Shown one piece after another: positions 8,259 to 16,588 of a DNA stretch of 34,613 nucleotides. Position 1 is the first letter of the stretch. Every line of letters starts with the position of its first letter. The translations under genes and the position numbers were made by a program. Under the pieces are notes generated by a model. The model was not told the DNA's origin, made no database searches, and saw only the letters and a program-made list of their open reading frames with translations. This stretch comes from an uncultured Pelagibacteraceae bacterium (GTDB lineage: Bacteria > Pseudomonadota > Alphaproteobacteria > Pelagibacterales > Pelagibacteraceae): assembly GCA_902514755.1 (NCBI GenBank), contig CABXRY010000009.1:1-34613 (forward strand), in the 5' to 3' direction.

Positions 8259-9401
8259 ATGGATGGACCTTTAAAAAACTTATTAGTAGTTGATTTAACT
8301 AGAGTATTAGTTGGGCCTTATTGCACAATGATATTATCTGATCTTGGTGCAAGAGTTATAAAAGTTGAGGCTCCAGAAATTGGCGATGACTCGCGTAAAT
8401 TTGGCCCATTTGTTCAAGACTATTCTGCTTATTTCATGTCGCTTAATAGGGGTAAAGAAAGCATTGCCTTAAATTTAAAAAATGAGGATGATAAAAAAAT
8501 TTTTGATAAAATTTTATCTAAAGCAGATATTTTAGTAGAAAATTTTAAACCGGGCACGTTAAAAAAATGGGGTTATGGTTGGGATGAAGTAAATAAAAAA
8601 TATCCTAAACTCATTTATGCATCTGCTTCTGGTTTTGGACAAACAGGTCCTTTAAAAGAATTGCCAGCATACGACATGGTAGTTCAAGGTATGGGAGGAT
8701 TAATGAGTGTTACTGGTCAACCCAACTCAGAACCAACAAGAGTCGGTACATCCATTGGTGATATCACAGCTGGATTGTTTACAGCTATTGGTATTAACGC
8801 AGCTTTATATGACAGACAAAAAACTGGAAAAGGAATGTTCATAGATGTCTCTATGCTTGATTGTCAAATAGCTATACTTGAAAATGCAATTGCTAGATAT
8901 TTATCAAAAAATGAAATTCCTGAACCAATGGGTTCAAGACATCCTTCTATTGCACCTTTTGAAGCTTTCAAAACAAAAGATAGCTACATTATAGTTGCTG
9001 CTGGTAATGATAAATTGTTTGAAAAATTATGTAATGTTTTAAAAATTCCAGAAGTTAGTATAGATGAAAAATTTAATTCCAATTCTGCTAGAGCAAAAAA
9101 TATAGATAAACTAAAAATAATTTTAGAAAATAAGTTATCATCAAAATCTACAACCGATTGGGTAAATGAAATGGAAAAAGAAAGAATTCCTTGTGGCCCT
9201 ATATACAACATTAAAGAAGCAGTTGAGAATCCACAGGTTGAAGCAAGAAATATGATCGTCAAAGCTTATCATAAAGTTATTGGGGATTTCAAATTAGCAG
9301 GTAATCCTATTAAAATGTCAGCTTACAAAGATCCAAATAAAAGAGGTGACATACCCGATTTAGATGAACACCGGGAAAAAATACTTAAGGAATTTAATTA
9401 A
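8259..9401 (+). CDS. CaiB/BaiF family III CoA-transferase
   Basis: Moves CoA between acyl-CoA and a free carboxylic acid. At 380 residues it has the family start (LLVVDLTRVLVGPYCTMILS, 8-27, then LGARVIKVE, 29-37), SLNRGKESIALNL (61-73), KYPKLIYASASGFGQTGP (114-131) and the nucleophilic Asp168 in GTSIGDITAG. No signal, so cytoplasmic. First gene of a plus-strand operon that diverges from the TRAP operon by 88 bases and is followed 23 bases later by an aldehyde dehydrogenase. The acid is unknown. The location suggests the acid brought in by the TRAP system, for example malonate or a relative; this is inference. No clear ribosome site precedes the ATG. Confidence 0.92.
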   Translation: MDGPLKNLLVVDLTRVLVGPYCTMILSDLGARVIKVEAPEIGDDSRKFGPFVQDYSAYFMSLNRGKESIALNLKNEDDKKIFDKILSKADILVENFKPGTLKKWGYGWDEVNKKYPKLIYASASGFGQTGPLKELPAYDMVVQGMGGLMSVTGQPNSEPTRVGTSIGDITAGLFTAIGINAALYDRQKTGKGMFIDVSMLDCQIAILENAIARYLSKNEIPEPMGSRHPSIAPFEAFKTKDSYIIVAAGNDKLFEKLCNVLKIPEVSIDEKFNSNSARAKNIDKLKIILENKLSSKSTTDWVNEMEKERIPCGPIYNIKEAVENPQVEARNMIVKAYHKVIGDFKLAGNPIKMSAYKDPNKRGDIPDLDEHREKILKEFN

Positions 9402-9424
9402 ATATACTATAAGGAGACATTATT

Positions 9425-10858
9425 ATGTTAGACAAAAGAAAATTTTATATAAATGGAAAATGGGTTTCTCCAAGTAAACCTAACGATCTTGATGTAATCA
9501 ATCCATCTACCGAAGAAGCCTTTGCAACTATCTCTCTTGGTTCAAAAGAGGATACAAATGCTGCAGTTAGTTCTGCAAAAAAAGCGCTAGTCACATGGAG
9601 TGAAAGTTCGAAAGAAGAAAGGGTAAAACTTCTTGAAAAATTGTTAGATATTTATAAAAAAAGATATTCTGAAATGACAGAAGCCATATCTATGGAAATG
9701 GGAGCTCCAATGGATTGGTCAAATGATGCTCAAACTTCAAGTGGTCAATCACACTTAGAAGATTTCATAGTCAGATTAAAAGAATTTAAATTTGATGAAC
9801 AATTTAGTCCTGAGTCAAACAATCGAATTTGTTATGAGCCTATAGGGGTGTGTGGTTTGATTACACCATGGAATTGGCCTATTAATCAGATAGCATTAAA
9901 AGTTGTTCCTGCATTCGCAACTGGATGTACCATGATCCATAAACCCTCAGAAATTGCGCCTATATCAGCTATGTTGTTTGCTGAAATGATAGATGAAGCA
10001 GGTTTTCCTGCCGGTGTTTTTAATCTAGTAAACGGTGATGGTGCTGGTGTGGGTACTGATATTTCAACCCACCCTGATATTGATTTAGTATCTTTTACAG
10101 GATCAACACGTGCAGGAAAACTAATATTAAAGAATGGAGCTGATACGATTAAGAGAGTTTGTCTTGAGCTTGGTGGTAAGGGTGGAAACATTGTTTTTGC
10201 TGACTCCCACCCTAATGCGGTTCGTGATGGTATTAGAAATGTAATGAGCAATTCAGGCCAATCATGTGATGCACCTACAAGGATGCTAGTTGAAAAATCA
10301 ATTTATGAAAGAGCTATAAAAGAGGCTGCCGAAGAAGCTAATTTGATAAAAGTTGATCACGCTTCTAAAAAAGGAGATCACATAGGTCCAGTTGTTTCAA
10401 AAGTTCAATACGATAAAATAATTAGTTTAATACAGAGTGGTATTGATGAAGGTGCTACCTTAACCGCTGGTGGTCCTGAACTACCTAATGGTATGAACAA
10501 AGGTTACTTTATTAAACCAACCATTTTTACAGATGTGACTAATGATATGAGAGTGGCTAAAGAAGAAATATTTGGCCCTGTTCTTTCAATTATTCCATTT
10601 GAAACTGAAGAAGAAGCTATCAAAATTGTAAATGAGACAGAGTATGGTCTTGGAAACTATTTGCAAACTGAAGACAAAGAAAAAGCAAAAAGAATTTCAA
10701 AAAAACTTAAAGCAGGAACAATTTATGTTAACGGTAATGGCGCTGACCCAGGTGCTCCATTTGGTGGTTATAAACAATCAGGGAATGGGCGTGAAGGTGG
10801 AATATGGGGATTGCTTGAATTCTTAGAAGTAAAAACAATTACGCACTGGCCAAAATAA
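9425..10858 (+). CDS. NAD(P)-dependent aldehyde dehydrogenase
   Basis: Oxidises an aldehyde to its acid. At 477 residues it matches the classical ALDH family: TPWNWPINQ of the cofactor site, the FTGSTRAGK turn, catalytic Glu248 in LELGGKGG, catalytic Cys281 in NSGQSCDAPTR, EEIFGPVLS, and PFGGYKQSGNGREGG near the C-terminus. The Ala-Pro after the Cys region and a C-terminal LLEFLEVKTITHWP are not diagnostic of a named substrate. A strong ribosome site AAGGAGA (9411-9417) sits 7 bases before the ATG, the best in this operon. The next gene starts one base after its stop, so the genes are co-translated. Confidence 0.95.
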   Translation: MLDKRKFYINGKWVSPSKPNDLDVINPSTEEAFATISLGSKEDTNAAVSSAKKALVTWSESSKEERVKLLEKLLDIYKKRYSEMTEAISMEMGAPMDWSNDAQTSSGQSHLEDFIVRLKEFKFDEQFSPESNNRICYEPIGVCGLITPWNWPINQIALKVVPAFATGCTMIHKPSEIAPISAMLFAEMIDEAGFPAGVFNLVNGDGAGVGTDISTHPDIDLVSFTGSTRAGKLILKNGADTIKRVCLELGGKGGNIVFADSHPNAVRDGIRNVMSNSGQSCDAPTRMLVEKSIYERAIKEAAEEANLIKVDHASKKGDHIGPVVSKVQYDKIISLIQSGIDEGATLTAGGPELPNGMNKGYFIKPTIFTDVTNDMRVAKEEIFGPVLSIIPFETEEEAIKIVNETEYGLGNYLQTEDKEKAKRISKKLKAGTIYVNGNGADPGAPFGGYKQSGNGREGGIWGLLEFLEVKTITHWPK

Positions 10859-10859
10859 T

Positions 10860-11243
10860 ATGATCGGTTACATCATGGTTGGAACTAATGATTTAAATCG
10901 TTCAATCAAATTTTATGATGAACTATTTAAAATTTTAGACTTAGAAAGAATTGAGACTGATGATGTTTGTGCAGGCTATTCTCAAAAAGGTGGTGATGGA
11001 AAAGTTGAGTTTTATGTTACAAAACCTGTAAATAAAAAAGAAGCAACTATAGGAAATGGTTCTCAGGTTTCATTTATAACTAATTCTAGAAATATTGTAG
11101 ACAAATTTCATGAACTTGGTTTGCAACTTGGGGCAACAAGTGAAGGTTCGGGCGGTGAAAGACCTGAAGGTTCTGGAGTTTATTATTCTTATATTCGTGA
11201 TTTAGATGGAAATAAAATCTGTGCGTTTACAAATAACAAATAG
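10860..11243 (+). CDS. VOC (glyoxalase/bleomycin-resistance) superfamily protein
   Basis: Protein of 127 residues with the two beta-alpha-beta-beta-beta units of the vicinal oxygen chelate fold: MIGYIMVGTNDLNRSIKFYD (1-20) at the start and YIRDLDGNKICAF near the end. VOC proteins are metal-dependent lyases, isomerases, dioxygenases or binding proteins; this member's activity is not recognisable. It starts one base after the ALDH stop and ends 3 bases before the next gene, so it is firmly within the operon and probably acts on, or detoxifies, an intermediate of the same pathway. Confidence 0.85.
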   Translation: MIGYIMVGTNDLNRSIKFYDELFKILDLERIETDDVCAGYSQKGGDGKVEFYVTKPVNKKEATIGNGSQVSFITNSRNIVDKFHELGLQLGATSEGSGGERPEGSGVYYSYIRDLDGNKICAFTNNK

Positions 11244-11246
11244 GTA

Positions 11247-12164
11247 ATGTCTTACCAGTTCATAAAAGAAAAATTAGATAAAAATAGTGTTGTAATACTT
11301 GATGGAGGTAATGGTGGAGAACTAGAGCAAATTGGTGCAAAGATGGACAAAGATTTGTGGGCTGGAAAGAGTGCAATTGATGATCCAGATAAACTTTTTC
11401 AAGTTCATGAAAATTATATAAAATCAGGAGCAGATATAATTACATCAAATACTTACGCAATTACCCCTATATCAATGAAAGAATATGGTTATGAGAAATT
11501 TACTCAGGAATGGAATAAAAAAACTGTTGATATAGCATTAAAAGCTGCTGCCTCGACTGAGAGAGAAATTGCAGTTGCTGGTTCCGTTTCTACATCTGGG
11601 AGTTGGGATAAATTAACAAAGAATGAGATAACGCCTGGATTTTCTGAACAGTTAACAATTTTATCAGATGCAGGTGTTGATTTGATTATTTTAGAAGCAA
11701 TGACTTCTAAAGATGAAACAGTTGAAAGTATTATTGAATGTTCATCTAAAATTAATTTACCAGTATGGCTTTCTATCTCTTGTGCAATGAATAATGAGGA
11801 AGGAAAGTTAATGCATGGGTATCAAGAGAGTGTGACTAATTCCAAAGCTCAGTTTTATGATTATTTAGAAAATTCATTATTAAAATTTACTCAACTTCAT
11901 AAAGGGCCAATTTTAGTTGCTCACTCTGATATTAAAGTAACAAGTGAAGCAGTAAAAATTCTTAAAAAAATTCATAAAGGATCAATTGGTGCTTATCCTA
12001 ATAATGGATATTTTGAAAAACCAAATTGGAAGTTAGTAGATGATATTTCACCGTCTTCGTATCTTGAAGAGGCAAAATCATGGGTATTAAATGGTGCGCA
12101 AATTATTGGAGGATGTTGTGGCGTTGGACCAGATAAAATTAAAGCTATATCAGTTTTAAAATAA
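11247..12164 (+). CDS. Homocysteine S-methyltransferase-like protein with an altered zinc site
   Basis: Protein of 305 residues with the homocysteine S-methyltransferase barrel: VVILDGGNGGELE (15-27), ADIITSNTYAITP (60-72) and the paired zinc cysteines in IIGGCCGVGPDKI near the C-terminus. Known members (MmuM, BHMT, MetH N-terminus) transfer a methyl group from S-methylmethionine, betaine or methylfolate to homocysteine and bind zinc with three cysteines. The first of these normally sits in a GxNC motif; here the matching stretch reads ILVAHSDIK, with no Cys. The protein may bind zinc differently or have another activity. Its operon (CoA-transferase, ALDH, VOC) does not suggest methionine synthesis. 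Starts 3 bases after the VOC gene. Confidence 0.8.
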   Translation: MSYQFIKEKLDKNSVVILDGGNGGELEQIGAKMDKDLWAGKSAIDDPDKLFQVHENYIKSGADIITSNTYAITPISMKEYGYEKFTQEWNKKTVDIALKAAASTEREIAVAGSVSTSGSWDKLTKNEITPGFSEQLTILSDAGVDLIILEAMTSKDETVESIIECSSKINLPVWLSISCAMNNEEGKLMHGYQESVTNSKAQFYDYLENSLLKFTQLHKGPILVAHSDIKVTSEAVKILKKIHKGSIGAYPNNGYFEKPNWKLVDDISPSSYLEEAKSWVLNGAQIIGGCCGVGPDKIKAISVLK

Positions 12165-12183
12165 ATTATGTATTTTAAATTTA

Positions 12184-13347
12184 ATGTATAAAAAAAAAAT
12201 TATTAGTGAACCAAACCCCTCTCTCAAAATTATAAGAGATAATAAACCAAAATGGTATTTACCTGAAACAAGAAGAGAAGGCTACAGAAATTTACACAAA
12301 ATAAATAGGTATGGTTTGTTATTTAGATCTGATCAAGTTTTAATTTTAAATAAAAAGTATAATCCTGAAATTGAAAAAATTATATCTGTACAAAAAATGA
12401 TAAGTCATAAATATTTTTGCTCATTATTAGTTGGGAAAGATCAAGATATTCTTTTTGAAAAATATGCAGATGATTTTAATGAGTATACTCCTCAAACTAT
12501 AATGTCTATTACAAAAATGTTTGTTAATTTATTCATAGGTGAACTTGTCGAAAAAAAAATAATCGATTTAAATAAAACTGTTGCTGACTATTTGCCAAAT
12601 ATAAATTCTGGATATGCATCAGCAAAAATTCAGGATGTACTAGATATGAATATACAAAACTCCTATAGTGAAGATTATACTGATCCCTATACATCATCTT
12701 ATTTACATGAACCAGTCTGTGGTTGGAGACTTCCTAACGACCAAAATTATAAAATTGTTCAAGAAGAATTTCTAAATTCAATTGAGTCTATTAAGGGAGA
12801 AACATTAGAAAATAAAAATGATTTATCTCACTATAAGTCTGCAAATACTGATGTCTTAGGTGTAATAATTGAGAAAGTTAGCGGAAAAAAATTAAAAGAC
12901 TGGTTATTAAAAGCCGTTGAGGCGGCGGGTTTTGAAGATGCTATGTATATGGGAACTGATAGAGATAGTATGCCGTGGATTTCGGGTGGAGGATGCTTGA
13001 TTTCAAGAGATTTTTTAAGGTATGGACTATTATTCTCCAGAAAAGGCCATGGTGTAAAAAATAGAAAAGTTGGCTCAGAAAAATTTTTAAGTGAAACTCT
13101 AGCAAATAAGGGTACTAAATATATGGAGTTATCTACTGATAAATATCTATACTATTCTAATTCATCTATGAAATGTGGTGATTGGATTGGTCATTCTGGA
13201 CTTGGAGGTCAATTTTTGGCAATTAATTTAAAGAATGGAATTGTTGCATCATACTTCTCTGTCATTGAAACAGACTCAGGCACTGATGAAAATTATAAAA
13301 GAGATATGATCAATATGTTAGATGAAATTGTTAATAAAAATTTCTAG
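12184..13347 (+). CDS. Beta-lactamase-fold serine hydrolase, 6-aminohexanoate-dimer hydrolase (NylB)-like
   Basis: Protein of 387 residues of the serine beta-lactamase/esterase superfamily. The Ser-x-x-Lys motif is S108-I-T-K111. The YSEDYTDP block (161-168) and HYKSANTDVLG (216-226, with Tyr217) resemble NylB-type amide hydrolases, and HSGLGG near residue 338 is the third motif. NylB cleaves linear amides, and relatives are esterases or amidases. There is no signal peptide, unlike most beta-lactamases, so it acts in the cytoplasm, perhaps releasing an acid or amine for this operon. Follows the methyltransferase-like gene by 19 bases with no clear ribosome site. Its 3' end is 3 bases from the convergent lyase gene. 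Confidence 0.85.
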   Translation: MYKKKIISEPNPSLKIIRDNKPKWYLPETRREGYRNLHKINRYGLLFRSDQVLILNKKYNPEIEKIISVQKMISHKYFCSLLVGKDQDILFEKYADDFNEYTPQTIMSITKMFVNLFIGELVEKKIIDLNKTVADYLPNINSGYASAKIQDVLDMNIQNSYSEDYTDPYTSSYLHEPVCGWRLPNDQNYKIVQEEFLNSIESIKGETLENKNDLSHYKSANTDVLGVIIEKVSGKKLKDWLLKAVEAAGFEDAMYMGTDRDSMPWISGGGCLISRDFLRYGLLFSRKGHGVKNRKVGSEKFLSETLANKGTKYMELSTDKYLYYSNSSMKCGDWIGHSGLGGQFLAINLKNGIVASYFSVIETDSGTDENYKRDMINMLDEIVNKNF

Positions 13348-13350
13348 AAA

Positions 13351-14211
13351 TTAACTTTGATTAATTTTATCTGCTATTAAAATTTTTCTCTGCATTTCTC
13401 GAAGAACAGGTTTTTCAATAAGCTTTCCATCAATTACTACTAAACCGGTATCCGACTCATTGAATTGGTCTACAATTCTTTTAGCTTTGATAATTTCTTC
13501 TTTAGAAGGAGTAAAAATTTCATTCAACATGTTTATTTGTTTTGGATGAATAGAACCTTTTCCTGTAAATCCTAAATCTCTTACAAGTTCTGCTTCTTTT
13601 TTCATTCCATCCATATCCTCTAGATCTAAATAAGGTACTTCTATAACATCTACACCAACACTTGCTCCTGCATGTACTAATCTAGATCTTGCATATATCA
13701 AATTTTTATATTCATTTGGAACTCTAAGCTCTGCAGCCATATCTACACCTCCAAAATATAGTGCAACTATTCTTTTGCTTGCATGAGCAATGTCATAAAT
13801 ACTTTCAAGTGCTTCGTTAGTCTCCATTATTACATGAAGATCAGTGTTTAAACCACAATCTGTCAACATATCATCAATAAAAGTAATTTCATCAGGTGTT
13901 TTAACTTTAGGTAACATTATTGCTTTCACATTTGTTTTGCTTGAAACAACAGCTTCAAGATCCATAAGACCAAATTTAGTTCGTTGACAATTTACTCTAA
14001 CAACTAACTCAACACCACTTTTAACTTCAAGTGTCTCCAGTGCTTTAAATGTATTATTTCTTGCTTCATCTTTATCTTTGATTGCTATTCCATCTTCTAA
14101 TTCAATACAAACCATATCTGCACCTGACGAAATAGCTTTTGGAAACATTTCTGGTTTTAGACCTGGTGTAAAAATAAAACTACGTCTTACATTTATTTTA
14201 TTTGAATTCAT
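13351..14211 (-). CDS. HpcH/HpaI aldolase / citrate lyase beta (CitE)-like protein
   Basis: Protein of 286 residues of the CitE-like TIM-barrel family, which forms or splits C-C bonds of malyl-CoA-type thioesters or related acids using magnesium. Visible are RRSFIFTPGLKPEMFPKA (9-26), IELEDGI (36-42), the substrate Arg72 in VRVN, the metal ligands Glu130 (METNEAL) and Asp157 (FGGVDMAAEL), and GFTGKGSIHP. Candidate activities are malyl-CoA, citramalyl-CoA or methylmalyl-CoA lyase or a thioesterase; sequence alone does not decide. Last gene of a minus-strand group with an alcohol dehydrogenase, amidase and permease. A TATAGT (14223-14218) 6 bases before the ATG suggests it may also have its own leaderless promoter. 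Confidence 0.9.
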   Translation of the reverse strand: MNSNKINVRRSFIFTPGLKPEMFPKAISSGADMVCIELEDGIAIKDKDEARNNTFKALETLEVKSGVELVVRVNCQRTKFGLMDLEAVVSSKTNVKAIMLPKVKTPDEITFIDDMLTDCGLNTDLHVIMETNEALESIYDIAHASKRIVALYFGGVDMAAELRVPNEYKNLIYARSRLVHAGASVGVDVIEVPYLDLEDMDGMKKEAELVRDLGFTGKGSIHPKQINMLNEIFTPSKEEIIKAKRIVDQFNESDTGLVVIDGKLIEKPVLREMQRKILIADKINQS

Positions 14212-14264
14212 CTAATTACTATATCTCATAATTTAAAATGTTATAAATTTTTTTTTGCTCATTA

Positions 14265-15161
14265 TTATTTACTGACATCTTCTTTTGGAGATAAAACTAC
14301 AGCTACTATTCCACCAATAACAATTAAAGAACATCCAGTGATCTGACGCCAGCCAAATGGTTCATCAGTAAGAATGCTTGAGCTAATTGCACCAACTATT
14401 ATTTCTGATAAAAATAAAATTGAACATATTCCTGCTCCTATTTGGGTTGGGGCCCAAAGGATTACAATACCAGTTGGAATAAAATAAAAAACTGATATTA
14501 AAACAAGAAATGTTGTCATTGAAATAAATGCTTCTGTTGATGGCATTGGTCCAAGATAATCTACAAGTAAAAAGCCAGCTACTATATTAAACAATGTGCC
14601 ATAAAAGAAAAAACCGAAAATTATAGGAAATACTCCGTCAGTTTTTATAACTTCAAGTCTAATCATTCCTCCTGCAAACATAATTCCACCTAGAAGAGCT
14701 AACCAGTCTCCTGCATTTTCTGGTAATGGAATATTGCCACCTTGGCCAAAAACTACCCATAATCCACCAAGTGCTAAACCTAAACTAACAATTCTTTGCC
14801 AACCATGTTTTTTCTTTAAAAAAATAATTTCGAAAATAGTTGTCCAAACAGGTGTCATATAAAACATTATTAAAGCTCTGACTACGTCAGTTAAAAGAAA
14901 GCTTAATGCATAACATATAAAACCTCCCCCAATTAAAATTCCCATACCAGGGAGTTCTAATCCGGTACCTTTTTTTTTGCTCATTCTCCAAAATGCAATA
15001 GGCATTAAGATTAGAGTTCCAATTATCATTTGGGAAATTGTACCCCAGCCTCCAGTTAAACCACCGTCCTCAAGAATTCTTTGTGGTAACCAGTATATTC
15101 CCCAAGCACCAGCGGATATCGCAAGAGCAATTGAAATTTTATAATGGTGGGGGTGTCTCAT
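14265..15161 (-). CDS. EamA/DMT superfamily permease
   Basis: Protein of 298 residues with about ten membrane segments and the duplicated EamA unit (about 10-135 and 150-290). The second half of each repeat ends in the usual pattern, for example RIVSLGLALGGLWVVFG and RQITGCSLIVIGGIVAVVLS. Transports a small metabolite, often out of the cell; the substrate is unknown. It lies 5 bases after the amidase gene and 53 bases before the CitE-like gene, so it probably serves the same pathway. One of three unrelated-looking EamA genes in the window. Confidence 0.9.
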   Translation of the reverse strand: MRHPHHYKISIALAISAGAWGIYWLPQRILEDGGLTGGWGTISQMIIGTLILMPIAFWRMSKKKGTGLELPGMGILIGGGFICYALSFLLTDVVRALIMFYMTPVWTTIFEIIFLKKKHGWQRIVSLGLALGGLWVVFGQGGNIPLPENAGDWLALLGGIMFAGGMIRLEVIKTDGVFPIIFGFFFYGTLFNIVAGFLLVDYLGPMPSTEAFISMTTFLVLISVFYFIPTGIVILWAPTQIGAGICSILFLSEIIVGAISSSILTDEPFGWRQITGCSLIVIGGIVAVVLSPKEDVSK

Positions 15162-15166
15162 CTTAA

Positions 15167-16582
15167 CTAATCTAATTTAGGTTTAATTTTACTAAAATTG
15201 AAAATATCTTCATATTTACTTGCAAAAGAATATAATTTCAAATCATCTTTATTTTTCCCAATAATTTGCATACCCATAGGCATACCATCTTTGTTAAAAC
15301 CTGCTGGAATTGTAATTGTAGGTAGTTCTAAAAGGCTGGATAATATAAAAACTTCTAACCAACGATGATAAGTATCTAATTCTTTATCATTAATATTTTT
15401 TGGAAATTGTAAGTTTTTATCAAAGGGAAAAATTTGAGCTGATGGTAATACTAAAAAATCAAAATTTTCAAACATTAAATTTATTTGATTTAAACATTCT
15501 TGTTTTTGATTTAAGGCTATTTTTAGATCTTCGGCTTTAATTTCTTTGCCTTTGTTATATTCCCAAATTGCTTGATATGTCATTGAACTAATATCTATAA
15601 TATTCATAGCTAAAGTATCTTCATAAATACTTTTGGCTCTTAAAGTTGTCCAACTCTTCCACAAAATATCAGTATTTATTTTTGGTTTAAGGTTTTCTAC
15701 TCTAAGATTTATTTTTTCTAAATCTTTTAATTTAGTCTCACAAATTTCCAATATATCTTTTTCTATAATATAATTCCCATTCATATTGGAAAGCCATCCA
15801 ATTTTAAAAGATGAAAATTCTTTTTCACTTACATTTTGATTTTTAAAAGAGTTATCTAAATCAAATGAAAATTTATCTAATGAATCACTTCCTACAATTT
15901 CGTCTAATAAAATTGACATATCTTTTGGATTTCTCGCAAAACATCCGGGCGTTGTAAGTATTGGCAAGTCTAAATTTTGTACTGATCGATCTGCTGCAAT
16001 TAAACCTGGAGTCGGTCTAAAACCATAAATATTTGCATACGCTGCAGGACCACGACATGATCCCATTTGATCTGTGCCATCAGCAAATGGCAATAATCCA
16101 GCAGCAACAGCTGAACTTGCACCCCCACTTGATCCTGCTGCTGATTTTGATAAATCATAAATGTTTGAAGTTGGTCCAAAAAGCCTATTGGTTGTATGTC
16201 CTCCTACGCCAAGTTCTGCTGTGTTTGTTTTGCCAATAACAATTGCTCCTTTATCAATTAATCGATTTACAAATAATGAATTTTTTTTAGGCTGATTATT
16301 TTTTGACCCTGGAAATCCATATGTAGTTTTAAAACCCACGACATCTGTTAGGTCTTTAATTGCTATTGGCAATCCATTTAAAGGTTTGTCAATTTCCTTG
16401 ATATTATCCTTTTCAATTGCCTCTTTTATGATTAATTCTCGATCTTTTTGAAGAACAATAGCGTTTAAATCAGGATTAAATTTTTCAATTCTGTCTAAAT
16501 AGTACTCAACAACCTCTTTAATTGAGATTTGTCGACTTTTTATATTGTTTTGTATTTCTTTAACTGATTGATTTTCAAGCAT
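15167..16582 (-). CDS. Amidase signature family enzyme
   Basis: Protein of 471 residues with the Ser-cisSer-Lys triad of amidases: Lys76 in IAIKDLTDV, Ser151 in AAGSSGGASS and Ser175 in GTDQMGSCRGPAA; the spacing of 24 residues between the serines fits the family. The usual GTDTGGS before the nucleophile reads GTDQMGS, an unusual Met beside the active Ser that could change substrate shape. Hydrolyses an amide to acid and ammonia in the cytoplasm; GatA is unlikely because gatB and gatC are absent here. Sits 6 bases after the alcohol dehydrogenase and 5 bases before the EamA gene, so all are likely co-transcribed. Confidence 0.92.
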   Translation of the reverse strand: MLENQSVKEIQNNIKSRQISIKEVVEYYLDRIEKFNPDLNAIVLQKDRELIIKEAIEKDNIKEIDKPLNGLPIAIKDLTDVVGFKTTYGFPGSKNNQPKKNSLFVNRLIDKGAIVIGKTNTAELGVGGHTTNRLFGPTSNIYDLSKSAAGSSGGASSAVAAGLLPFADGTDQMGSCRGPAAYANIYGFRPTPGLIAADRSVQNLDLPILTTPGCFARNPKDMSILLDEIVGSDSLDKFSFDLDNSFKNQNVSEKEFSSFKIGWLSNMNGNYIIEKDILEICETKLKDLEKINLRVENLKPKINTDILWKSWTTLRAKSIYEDTLAMNIIDISSMTYQAIWEYNKGKEIKAEDLKIALNQKQECLNQINLMFENFDFLVLPSAQIFPFDKNLQFPKNINDKELDTYHRWLEVFILSSLLELPTITIPAGFNKDGMPMGMQIIGKNKDDLKLYSFASKYEDIFNFSKIKPKLD

Positions 16583-16588
16583 AAAAGC

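Noticed and set aside
9886..10251. Open frame of 121 codons on the minus strand inside the aldehyde dehydrogenase gene
   Set aside because: It lies wholly within a well-conserved gene on the other strand and shows no recognisable motif; long shadow frames are expected here.
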